Shown here one piece after another: positions 16,889 through 24,634 of a DNA stretch of 64,000 nt. The DNA lies in NCBI RefSeq assembly GCF_019711615.1, contig NZ_JAIGNS010000002.1, positions 62,001 through 126,000 on the forward strand, in the 5' to 3' direction. The notes under the pieces are model-generated. The model saw only the letters and a program-made list of their open reading frames with translations, searched no databases and was not told the DNA's origin. Positions within the stretch are counted from its first letter, which is position 1; every line of letters starts with the position of its first letter. The position numbers and the translations under genes were made by a program. This DNA comes from Qipengyuania intermedia. Its GTDB lineage: Bacteria; Pseudomonadota; Alphaproteobacteria; Sphingomonadales; Sphingomonadaceae.

Positions 16889-18121
16889 ATGACCCAGCTT
16901 CGCCGCGTTGCCATCTGCAAGCCCTTGCGCACTCCCGTCGGGAAGTTCCTCGGCAGCCTCGCACCGCTCGAGGCGGGCGCCCTGGGTGCGGTCATCATCA
17001 AGGCGCTGGTCGAGCGTTCCGGTGTCGATCCCATGCGCGTCGACGACGTGGTTTTCAGCCAGGGATACGGCAGCGGCGAGGCGCCTGCCATCGGGCGCTG
17101 GAGCTGGCTTGCCGCGGGCTATCCCATCGAAGTGCCCGGCATGCAGCTCGACCGGCGCTGCGGGTCGGGACTTCAGGCCGTCGCTACGGCCGCCATGATG
17201 GTGCAGACCGGCATGGCCGATTGCGTGCTGGCTGGCGGCGTCGAGAGCATGTCCAATGTCGAACACTACACGACCAAGGCCCGCCACGGCGCGCGGCTGG
17301 GCGACATGGTCCTGTGGGACCGCCTCACCCGCGGCCGGTTGATGAGCCAGCCGATCGAGCGTTTCGGCGTCATCACCGGCATGATCGAGACGGCCGAAAA
17401 CCTCGCCAAGGATTACGATATCAGCCGCGAGGCCTCCGACGCTTTCGCGGTCCGCAGCCACCAGAACGCGGCAAAGGCGTGGGAAGAGGGCAAGTTCGAC
17501 GATCAGCTGGTGCCGGTCGAGATCCCGCAACGCCGAGGCGATCCGGTCGTCTTCGCCAAGGACGAAGGCTTCCGCGCCGATGCCGACATGGAGAGCCTCG
17601 GCAAGCTGCGCGCGATCGACCTGAAGCGTGATCCGCAAGCCATCGTGACGGCAGGCAATGCCAGCCAGCAGAACGATGCCGCAGCGGCCTGCCTCGTCGT
17701 CGCCGAAGACAAGGTCGAGGAGCTCGGCCTCGAGCCGATCCTGTGGTTCCATTCGTGGAGCGCGGCGGGCTGCGATCCCAGCCGCATGGGTATCGGTCCG
17801 GTTCCGGCGGTCGAGCGGCTTTTCGCGCGCAACGGCCTCGGCTGGGACGATATCGGCCTTATCGAACTCAATGAAGCCTTCGCCCCGCAGGCGCTCGCCG
17901 TCCTGAAGGGCTGGGGCTTTGCCGAGGACGACGCCCGCCGCGACATCGTCAACGTCAACGGCTCGGGCATCTCGCTCGGCCACCCAATCGGCGCGACCGG
18001 CATCCGCATCCTGGCCGACATGGCGCATGAGATGCAGCGCCGCGAGGTGAAGTATGGGCTGGAGACCATGTGCATCGGCGGCGGACAGGGCATGGCCGCC
18101 GTGTTCGAGCGCGCTGCCTGA
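16889..18121 (+). CDS. Thiolase (acetyl-CoA C-acyltransferase)
   Basis: A 410-residue thiolase that cleaves or forms a beta-ketoacyl-CoA. The acyl-accepting Cys91 lies in LDRRCGSGLQAVATAA. The NEAFA motif is in LIELNEAFAPQALA. NGSGISLGHPIGATG carries the active-site His, and MCIGGGQGMA the second Cys. Here the usual GG in the His motif (NxxGGAIALGHP) is SG. The gene lies four bases after the CoA-transferase, and its TGA overlaps the ATG of the MaoC gene. Confidence 0.92.
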   Translation: MTQLRRVAICKPLRTPVGKFLGSLAPLEAGALGAVIIKALVERSGVDPMRVDDVVFSQGYGSGEAPAIGRWSWLAAGYPIEVPGMQLDRRCGSGLQAVATAAMMVQTGMADCVLAGGVESMSNVEHYTTKARHGARLGDMVLWDRLTRGRLMSQPIERFGVITGMIETAENLAKDYDISREASDAFAVRSHQNAAKAWEEGKFDDQLVPVEIPQRRGDPVVFAKDEGFRADADMESLGKLRAIDLKRDPQAIVTAGNASQQNDAAAACLVVAEDKVEELGLEPILWFHSWSAAGCDPSRMGIGPVPAVERLFARNGLGWDDIGLIELNEAFAPQALAVLKGWGFAEDDARRDIVNVNGSGISLGHPIGATGIRILADMAHEMQRREVKYGLETMCIGGGQGMAAVFERAA

Positions 18122-18975
18122 TGAGCGACTGGCAGGCATGGGTCGGGCGCGAACAGCGTAGCGCGGACCGGCTCGATCCGGGGCTTGCCGCGCGCTGGTG
18201 CGCGACGTTCGATCGCGATGCGCCGACGAACGCGCAGATGCCGCAGGGCATTCACCTGTGCCTCTGCACGCCCGAGGCGCGGACTTCGCAATTGGGAGAA
18301 GACGGCCATCCGACGCGCGATCAGAGCGAGGCCAGCTTCCTGCCGCCCATTCCGCTTCCGCGCCGCATGTGGGCGTCGAGCGCGATGCAGTTCCACGCCC
18401 CCATCTCCGTCGGAGCCACGATCGAGCGCTCCAGCCGCATTGCTTCGATAACGCCCAAGTCGGGCAGCAGGGGCGAGATGGTTTTCGTCGAGATCGATCA
18501 CGAGACCAGCGCCGATGGCAAGCTGGCGGTCAGCGAGCGGCAGAGCGTCGTCTACCTCGAAGCACTCGCCACAGACGCGCCCCTGGCTCCGCCGCCTGCT
18601 GGCGAGGGCAGTTTCGACCCCTCGCAATGGGACACGCACCGCGAATTCGTTCCCGACGAGCGCCTATTGTTCCGGTTTTCGGCACTGACTTTCAACACCC
18701 ACCGCATCCACTACGACGCTCCCTATGCGCGCGATATCGAGCGCTATCGCGGTCTGGTCGTCCACGGTCCTCTCAGTGCCAGCCTGCTGCTACAGCTCGC
18801 CGCCGAAAAATACGGCGAGAACCGACTTGCCAGCTTCACCTTCCGGGGGACGAGCCCGGCAATAGCGGGTGAGCCGCTGCACCTCGCATTGCGCGAAGGC
18901 GACGAAGGGATCGAAATGGGAGCCTTCGCCGGAGATGGGCGACAGGCGGTGAAGGCAGGCGCGACCCTGGCCTAG
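18121..18975 (+). CDS. MaoC/hot-dog family hydratase (mesaconyl-C4-CoA or itaconyl-CoA hydratase-like)
   Basis: 284 residues with two hot-dog halves. The N-terminal FAS1-like dehydratase half has LPPIPLPRRMWASSAMQF and IERSSRIASITPKSG; the C-terminal half has LLFRFSALTFNTHRIHYD and GLVVHGPLSASLLLQL. The second half resembles itaconyl-CoA and mesaconyl-C4-CoA hydratases. Asp/His in the RIHYD segment are candidate catalytic residues. ATG 18121 overlaps the thiolase TGA. Its TAG overlaps the stop of convergent ppk2 as CTAG. Substrate assignment is tentative. Confidence 0.78.
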   Translation: MSDWQAWVGREQRSADRLDPGLAARWCATFDRDAPTNAQMPQGIHLCLCTPEARTSQLGEDGHPTRDQSEASFLPPIPLPRRMWASSAMQFHAPISVGATIERSSRIASITPKSGSRGEMVFVEIDHETSADGKLAVSERQSVVYLEALATDAPLAPPPAGEGSFDPSQWDTHREFVPDERLLFRFSALTFNTHRIHYDAPYARDIERYRGLVVHGPLSASLLLQLAAEKYGENRLASFTFRGTSPAIAGEPLHLALREGDEGIEMGAFAGDGRQAVKAGATLA

Positions 18976-19742
18976 TCGACCGGATAATCAGCAATGGGTT
19001 TGAGCGATCCGTAGGTCTCCTCTACCGGATCGTGACCCAGATCGGGAAAGTCGATCGACGGCGGTTCCACCCGCGTATCGGGCAGGCGATCCAGCAGATT
19101 GCGGACCAGCGTCAACCGGCCGCGCTTCTGGTCGTTGAAATCGACCAGCGTCCACGGCGCCCATTCGGTGTGGGTCGCTGCCAGCATGTCCTCGCGGGCG
19201 CGCGTGTAGTCGTCGTATTTCCCGCGCGCGGCGAGATCGATCGGCGAGAGTTTCCAGCGCTTCAGCGGGTCTTCCAGCCGTTCGCGCAGGCGGTCTTCCT
19301 GTTTTTCCTGGTCGGTGCCGAGCCAGTATTTGAACAGCAGTATTCCGTCATCGACCAGCAGCTTCTCGAACGCCGGGGCCTGGCGCAGGAAATCATCGAT
19401 CTGGCCATCGTCGGCAAAGCCCATGACCCGCTCCACCCCCGCGCGGTTATACCAGCTGCGATCGAACAGGACGATTTCGCCAGCGGAAGGGAGGTGCTTG
19501 GCGTAGCGCTGGAAATACCATTGGCTGCGCTCTTCCTCGCTGGGCTTGGAGAGGGCGACGATGCGGCACTGGCGCGGATTGAGGCGTTCGCGCACGGCCT
19601 TGATCGCGCCGCCCTTGCCGGCGGTATCGCGTCCTTCGAACAGGACGACGATCCGCTGACCGGTTGCCATCGCCCAGCGCGCCATGCCGACAAGCTCTTC
19701 CTGCATGGGTTCGATCGCGTCCTCGTATTCGCTCTTCTTCAC
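18972..19742 (-). CDS. ppk2: Polyphosphate kinase 2
   Basis: A 256-residue single-domain PPK2 that uses polyphosphate to phosphorylate nucleotides. Walker A FEGRDTAGKGG is at residues 36-46 and Walker B is in VLFDRSWYNRAGVERVMGF. The lid module contains KYWLGTDQEKQEDRLRERL. One domain and this length suggest class I (NDP-forming) or class III; I cannot separate them reliably by eye. It is monocistronic and divergent from phhA. Confidence 0.92.
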   Translation of the reverse strand: MKKSEYEDAIEPMQEELVGMARWAMATGQRIVVLFEGRDTAGKGGAIKAVRERLNPRQCRIVALSKPSEEERSQWYFQRYAKHLPSAGEIVLFDRSWYNRAGVERVMGFADDGQIDDFLRQAPAFEKLLVDDGILLFKYWLGTDQEKQEDRLRERLEDPLKRWKLSPIDLAARGKYDDYTRAREDMLAATHTEWAPWTLVDFNDQKRGRLTLVRNLLDRLPDTRVEPPSIDFPDLGHDPVEETYGSLKPIADYPVD

Positions 19743-19798
19743 ACCCTGCTCCGATCGGTTTGTGTCCGGCTGCGTATGCTAGTATCAATGGCAACGAT

Positions 19799-20740
19799 AT
19801 GGCTACACTTGCAAAACCCGAACACGACTTTTCGCAGCTTCCGGACCTGCCGGACGACGTCTTCACGGCCCCGCTGAAAAAGCCGGAGCATGTTGGCGAC
19901 GACTGGCTGGAGCCGAAGCAGACCGAATACGACAGCGAAGACGACGCGATCTGGAACGACCTGTTCGCGCGCCAGATGGATGTGCTCCCGGGCCGTGCAG
20001 CGACCGCTTTCATGCAAGGCACCGAAAAGCTGAACCTCGGGCGCGGCGGCGTGCCTGAGTTCGGCAAGCTTTCGGAAGAACTCGACAAGCTGACGGGGTG
20101 GAGCGTGGTGCCGGTGCCCATGCTGATCCCCGATCACGTCTTCTTCTGGCATCTCGCCAATCGCCGCTTCCCGGCCGGCAATTTCATCCGCACGCGCGAG
20201 ACCTTCGACTACATCCAGGAGCCCGACGTCTTCCACGACGTGTTCGGTCACGTGCCCATGCTGACCGATCCCGTCTATGCCGATTACATGCAGGAATATG
20301 GTCGCGCCGGCTGGAAGGCGATGCGCTACAACCGGCTGAAGGCGCTCGGTTCGCTCTACTGGTATACGGTCGAATTCGGCCTGATCGAGGAGCAGCCCGG
20401 CGACATCCGCGCCTATGGGGCCGGCATACTGTCGGGCCCGACGGAGGTGGTTTATTCGGTAGAGGCGGAAAGCCCCAATCGCATCATGCTCAATGTCGAT
20501 AGGGTCATGCGCACCGATTACGTGATCAGCGACCTGCAGCCGACCTATTTCGTCATTTCCAGCTTCGAGGATCTCTATCGCCAGACGGTCGAAAGGGATT
20601 TCGACAAGCTCTACAACAGCCTCGGGCCGGGCTTCACCTATGCCAATACTGCCGTGATCGACGTCGACTACGTGGTGAACCGCGGTACGCTCGAATACAC
20701 CTTGCGCGGCGGGCGCGGATCGGGCGCGAAGCCGGTCTGA
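19799..20740 (+). CDS. phhA: Phenylalanine 4-monooxygenase
   Basis: A 313-residue tetrahydropterin-dependent, Fe(II) aromatic amino-acid hydroxylase making tyrosine. The iron ligands are the two His of FHDVFGHVPML and the Glu of YWYTVEFGLI. There is no regulatory ACT domain, as in other bacterial forms. ATG 19799 follows a short AT-rich promoter region shared with divergent ppk2. No pterin carbinolamine dehydratase gene lies next to it. A strong bidirectional terminator follows. Confidence 0.95.
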   Translation: MATLAKPEHDFSQLPDLPDDVFTAPLKKPEHVGDDWLEPKQTEYDSEDDAIWNDLFARQMDVLPGRAATAFMQGTEKLNLGRGGVPEFGKLSEELDKLTGWSVVPVPMLIPDHVFFWHLANRRFPAGNFIRTRETFDYIQEPDVFHDVFGHVPMLTDPVYADYMQEYGRAGWKAMRYNRLKALGSLYWYTVEFGLIEEQPGDIRAYGAGILSGPTEVVYSVEAESPNRIMLNVDRVMRTDYVISDLQPTYFVISSFEDLYRQTVERDFDKLYNSLGPGFTYANTAVIDVDYVVNRGTLEYTLRGGRGSGAKPV

Positions 20741-20746
20741 TCGCAA

Positions 20747-20786
20747 ACGAAAACGGCCCCGGATCGCTCCGGGGCCGCTTCGTTTT
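20747..20786. terminator. Bidirectional Rho-independent terminator
   Basis: GGCCCCGG (20755-20762) pairs with CCGGGGCC (20769-20776) around ATCGCT. It is flanked by an A-run on the left and CTTCGTTTT on the right, so it can end phhA on the plus strand and the small lipoprotein gene on the minus strand. Confidence 0.85.
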
Positions 20787-20809
20787 GAAAAGCTTGGAAA
20801 GCTTCGAGA

Positions 20810-21061
20810 TTACATCTCGTCGATTTCGTCAGCCTGTTCTTCCATCGACTCTTCCATGGCATCAGTCTGGTCGTCCATGGCGTCGGCCTGCTCGTCGGTG
20901 ATTTCGCCGGCGGCTTCCATTTCATTGACCTGCGCGTCGCGAGCGTCTTCCATCTCTTCGATGTTGGCTTCAGCTTCGTTTTCTGCGGCGCTGTCGCATG
21001 CTGCGAGGCCGAGGCTCATGGCTGCTGCAGAAGCGACGAGGGCTACTTTGGTGAACTTCAT
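20810..21061 (-). CDS. Small acidic lipoprotein
   Basis: 83 residues from ATG 21061. Signal peptide MKFTKVALVASAAAMSLGLA ends in lipobox LAAC. The mature part is a Glu/Asp/Met/Ala helix (EANIEEMEDARDAQVNEMEA) with a heptad-like pattern and a DAMDDQTDAMEESMEEQADE repeat. It could form a coiled coil at the membrane. Unknown function; related in design, though not obviously in sequence, to the genes at 13876 and 14270. A terminator lies just downstream. Confidence 0.72.
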   Translation of the reverse strand: MKFTKVALVASAAAMSLGLAACDSAAENEAEANIEEMEDARDAQVNEMEAAGEITDEQADAMDDQTDAMEESMEEQADEIDEM

Positions 21062-21141
21062 TGTGGTTTCCCCTTTGTAAGCGGCTGGCATCAGGATTGA
21101 GCCATCCGGATTTCGTCAAACGATAGTCGGAAATGCGCTGT

Positions 21142-21396
21142 TCAGTGCAGGACCCGCTGCCGCACGACATTGTAGAGCCCGACCACCACTATCGCACCGA
21201 GAATGGCCCACAGCAGCGTGCCTGCCCGGATCGCTCCGAGGAAGACACCGCCGGACGTCGCAATTCCCACAACGAGCGAACCGGCGATGCCGGCCAGCAC
21301 GTTGCGAAGAATGGCGCGGCCATCTTCGATCTTGAGTGCGATCGATCCAAGCCATCCCATGAGGGCGCCGGTAACGATCAGAATGATCAAACCCAT
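21142..21396 (-). CDS. GlsB/YeaQ/YmgE-family stress-response membrane protein
   Basis: 84 residues with three hydrophobic helices and glycine-rich turns: MGLIILIVTGALMGWLGSIA, then NVLAGIAGSLVVGIATSGG, then a final helix with TLLWAILGAIVVVGLYNVV. This is the transglycosylase-associated (DUF) pattern. The family is often stress-induced, but its function is unresolved. ATG 21396 matches the family start; the in-frame upstream extension is not conserved in style. Confidence 0.85.
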   Translation of the reverse strand: MGLIILIVTGALMGWLGSIALKIEDGRAILRNVLAGIAGSLVVGIATSGGVFLGAIRAGTLLWAILGAIVVVGLYNVVRQRVLH

Positions 21397-21426
21397 AGTC
21401 AGTCCTTGCGGTCTACTCGTGCCCAA

Positions 21427-21446
21427 TAAAAAGCCGCTTGCGGCCA
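21427..21446 (-). terminator. Weak terminator after uppP
   Basis: Read on the minus strand, GCCG-CAAG-CGGC is followed by TTTTTA. The stem is short, so the call is tentative. Confidence 0.4.
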
Positions 21447-21492
21447 TTGGTTCCACAAATATGACGGAACGGTGGCAGGGCCGGTGTCGCTA

Positions 21493-22287
21493 TCAGAGGA
21501 AGGCGAGAAGGGCTGCGCCAAGGGCAACCCGATAGATCACGAAGACCATCATCGAGGCTTTCTTGAGGAAATTCATCAGGAAAACCATGGTTGCGAGCGC
21601 AGTGAAGAACGTGAGGATACCGGCGACGACAGCGTCTTGCTGCATCTGCGCTGTGGCTTCAGCCAGATCGAAGGCAGCAAGCAGGCCTGCACCCGCAACG
21701 GCCGGAATGGCGAGCAGGAAGGAAAAGCGCGCCGATTCCACGCGCTGGTATCCGAGCGCACGGGCCGCGGTCATCGTCGCGCCGGAACGGCTCGTGCCCG
21801 GAATCAGGGCCATCGCCTGGGCGATACCGACGAGGATGGCATCGCGCAGGGTCATGTCCTCATATGCCTTGGTTTCCTTGCCGAAGCGGTCCGCAAGGCC
21901 GAGCAAGATCCCGAAGACGATCAGATTGGTGGCGACCAGCTGGGTCGACCGGAAGCCTTCAAGATAGTCGCCCATCTTGAGGAACAGGCCGAGCGCGACC
22001 GCAGGAATGGTCCCGATGACGACGAACCAGAACAGGCGACGCTGGGCATCGTCCTTGGCGAGACCCACGCTGGCGAAACCGCCCCGCGCAAGGCCCATCA
22101 CGTCCTTGCGGAAATAAAGGATGATCGCGAGCAGCGAACCCACGTGGACGGCGACGTCGATCAGCGGCCCCTGGTCGGGAAAATCGGTCAGCTTGGGGAT
22201 GAGGATCAGATGGCCCGAGGAGGAAATTGGCAGGAATTCGGTGATTCCCTGGACCAGTGCGATCAGCAATTCTTGGAGGAAGGTCAT
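21493..22287 (-). CDS. uppP: Undecaprenyl-diphosphatase
   Basis: A 264-residue polytopic inner-membrane enzyme (BacA/UppP) that recycles the lipid carrier of peptidoglycan synthesis. Family motifs are GITEFLPISSSGHLIL near the N-terminus and ALIPGTSRSGATMTAARALG in the middle. About eight membrane spans are visible. ATG 22287 gives the usual MTFLQELLIALVQGITEFL start. A terminator for the upstream M13 peptidase gene lies between the two genes. Confidence 0.95.
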   Translation of the reverse strand: MTFLQELLIALVQGITEFLPISSSGHLILIPKLTDFPDQGPLIDVAVHVGSLLAIILYFRKDVMGLARGGFASVGLAKDDAQRRLFWFVVIGTIPAVALGLFLKMGDYLEGFRSTQLVATNLIVFGILLGLADRFGKETKAYEDMTLRDAILVGIAQAMALIPGTSRSGATMTAARALGYQRVESARFSFLLAIPAVAGAGLLAAFDLAEATAQMQQDAVVAGILTFFTALATMVFLMNFLKKASMMVFVIYRVALGAALLAFL

Positions 22288-22325
22288 GTCGCGGTGGAAT
22301 TGGCACAAGGTTGGGACAAGTCAAA

Positions 22326-22359
22326 CAAAAACCCCGCCGGCACGGGGCCGACGGGGTTG
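22326..22359 (-). terminator. Rho-independent terminator of the M13 peptidase gene
   Basis: Minus-strand reading gives an AACCCCGTCGGC / GCCGGCGGGGTT-type stem around a CCCGT loop, followed by TTTTTG. It separates the peptidase from uppP. Confidence 0.8.
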
Positions 22360-22382
22360 GATCTGTTCGGATTGCGATCCGC

Positions 22383-24497
22383 TTACCAGATTTTGATACG
22401 CTCCTCCGGCGGCAGGTAGAGATCGTCTTGGGGCGATACATCGAACGCATCGTACCAGGCATCGAGATGGCGCACCGCGTTGTTGAGGCGGAATTCGCCC
22501 GGCGGGTGGTTGGCGGTCATCACGCGGTTGCGCAGGCTCTCCTCGCGTTCCATGCCGCGCCAGATCTGCGCGAAGCCGAGGAAGAAACGCTGGTCTCCGG
22601 TCAGCCCGTCGATCACCGGCGCTTCTTCGCCATTGAGCGAGAGACGATAGGCGCGGTAGGCCATCTGCAGGCCGACGACGTCGCCCAGAGTTTCGCCCAT
22701 CGACTGGTTGCCGCGCAGGCACACCGGCCCTTCCGCGCTGTCGACCGGGCAGTAGGCCTCGATGAAGCCGGCCATGCGCTTGGTGTATTCCTCGAAGCCC
22801 TTGCGGTCGGAATCCTGCCACCAGTTGCGCAGGGTCCCGGTGGCATCGAACTGGCTGCCCTGGTCGTCATAGCCGTGGCCGATTTCATGACCGATCACGG
22901 CACCGATCCCGCCATAGTTCACGGCCTCGTCGGCTTCGGCATTGAAGAAGGGCGGTTGCAGGATAGCAGCCGGGAAAACGATCCGGTTGGTGAGCGGCGA
23001 ATAATAGGCGTTCACCGTCTGGGGGAACATGCCCCACTCGGTCGGGTCGACCTTGGTGCCGAGCCGCGCGCGAGCGTCCTCGGTTTCCCAAACCCGTGCA
23101 TTCATCAGATTGCCGAGCGGGTCGGTCGGGTCGATCTGGAGGCCATCGTATGTTTCGAACTCGGCAGGGTAGCCGATCATCGGTACGAAGCCTTCCAGCT
23201 TGGTGCGCGCTTCGGCGATGGTTTCCGGCGTCATCCACTCGTTCGCGTCGAGCGCCAGGCTCATGGAGCGGGACAGGTTCGCGACGAGCTCGTCCATGCG
23301 CGCCTTGCTCTCGGGCGGGAAGTAGCGTGCGACGTAAAGGGCGCCGAGCTGTTCGCCCAGAGCGCCTTCGGCCGCATTGATGGCGCGCTTCCAGCGTTCC
23401 TGCTGCTGTTCCTGGCCGTTGATCGTCTTGCCGTAGAAGGCGAAGTTCGCATCATCGAGCTCGCTCGAAAGGACCGCCGCGTTATTCTGGAGGAAGCGGG
23501 TTGCCATATAGGCCTTGAGCGTCGCCAGCGGGGTTTCCGTCAGCAGTTGCATCATCGCCGGCAGGCCGCCCCCGATCATGTCGAGCTGTTCCTGCGTCAG
23601 TTCCAGCTCCTCGATTTCTTCCGCAGTCGGCGGGAGCTGGCGCGCGAGATAGCGTCCCTGGCCGCCAAGCTGCGATGCTTCGAGCAGGGCAGCGATCGGG
23701 AAATCGCCGGCCATTTCCGTCAGGTCTTCGGGGGTGAGCTCGTTATAGGTAAGCTTGGGCATGCGCAGCACCTGGCGGGCCCATTCCAGTTCCGCGACCT
23801 TGCGTTCGAATGCGTACACTGCCTGCGCAGCCGCTGCAGGATCGGCATAGCCCGCCGCGCCCAGCATGGTCGCAAGGTAATCCATATAGGCTTCGCGAAC
23901 CTTCAGATTGCTTTCGGAATCGACGAGGTAATAGTCGCGATCGGGAAGGCCCATGCCGTCGAACCCGATGCCCACGGCATGGTCGGTGGGGTTGCGGGCG
24001 TCGATCGTGACGCCGGCGGTGACGAGACCGGGATAGCGCGGATCGCCGAACAGCGAGACCAGCGAGGCGAGGTCCTCAGCCGCGAAGATGGTGTCGAGAT
24101 AGGGACGCGCAGGCGCCAGTCCGCTCGCATCGATGGCCTCGACGTCGAGATAGGCGCTGTAGGCATCGACGATACGGCGAGCCGCAGTGCCGGGCTGGGG
24201 ATTGGAGGCGACGAGGTCGTTCACCAGCGTCTGCACGTCATGGATCGAGCCTTCGCGCAGCATGTCGAACGCACCGAAGCGCTGGCGGTCGGCAGGGATT
24301 TCGTTCTCGGCAATCCACTTGCCGTTGACGTAGGCGTTGAAATCGTCGCCCGGATCGACGCTCTCGTCGATGAGGTCGGTCCCGACACCCCAGGTGCCGA
24401 AGTCCATCGTCGGGCTGGCCGCTTCTTCGGCCATTGCAGGCGCGCCGAGGATCAGGGCGATGGCAGACGCCCCTGCGGCAAGGAAGTTCTTGGTCAT
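22383..24497 (-). CDS. M13 family (neprilysin-like) zinc metallopeptidase
   Basis: 704 residues with an N-terminal signal peptide (KNFLAAGASAIALILGAPAMA), so it acts in the periplasm or outside. The zinc motif HEIGH sits in GAVIGHEIGHGYDDQG. The third zinc ligand is the Glu in SMGETLGDVVGLQMAY, where classic M13 enzymes have ENIADNGG; the Glu and Asp are kept. VNAYYSPLTNRIVFPAAILQ is the substrate-binding NAYY block. It starts at ATG 24497; the upstream frame lacks a signal. Substrate unknown, probably small peptides. Confidence 0.92.
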   Translation of the reverse strand: MTKNFLAAGASAIALILGAPAMAEEAASPTMDFGTWGVGTDLIDESVDPGDDFNAYVNGKWIAENEIPADRQRFGAFDMLREGSIHDVQTLVNDLVASNPQPGTAARRIVDAYSAYLDVEAIDASGLAPARPYLDTIFAAEDLASLVSLFGDPRYPGLVTAGVTIDARNPTDHAVGIGFDGMGLPDRDYYLVDSESNLKVREAYMDYLATMLGAAGYADPAAAAQAVYAFERKVAELEWARQVLRMPKLTYNELTPEDLTEMAGDFPIAALLEASQLGGQGRYLARQLPPTAEEIEELELTQEQLDMIGGGLPAMMQLLTETPLATLKAYMATRFLQNNAAVLSSELDDANFAFYGKTINGQEQQQERWKRAINAAEGALGEQLGALYVARYFPPESKARMDELVANLSRSMSLALDANEWMTPETIAEARTKLEGFVPMIGYPAEFETYDGLQIDPTDPLGNLMNARVWETEDARARLGTKVDPTEWGMFPQTVNAYYSPLTNRIVFPAAILQPPFFNAEADEAVNYGGIGAVIGHEIGHGYDDQGSQFDATGTLRNWWQDSDRKGFEEYTKRMAGFIEAYCPVDSAEGPVCLRGNQSMGETLGDVVGLQMAYRAYRLSLNGEEAPVIDGLTGDQRFFLGFAQIWRGMEREESLRNRVMTANHPPGEFRLNNAVRHLDAWYDAFDVSPQDDLYLPPEERIKIW

Positions 24498-24634
24498 GTG
24501 CGAAGTCTCCGAAGGAAATCTTGTAAACGCGCCCCCCGCGCGCGGATTCGAGTGCATGCTAGCTAGCGAAAGCGGGCGAGGCTCGGTCGCCGCTCGTCGG
24601 TCCAGCCATCGCTTTGGTCGAAGAATCGCCGGTA

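Noticed and set aside
15827..18139. A 770-codon minus-strand frame
   Set aside because: It is antisense to CoA-transferase and thiolase; its sequence is His/Arg/Ala-rich without domains, typical of a shadow frame.
22257..24566. A 769-codon plus-strand frame
   Set aside because: Antisense to the M13 peptidase, whose HEIGH motif and signal peptide are convincing.
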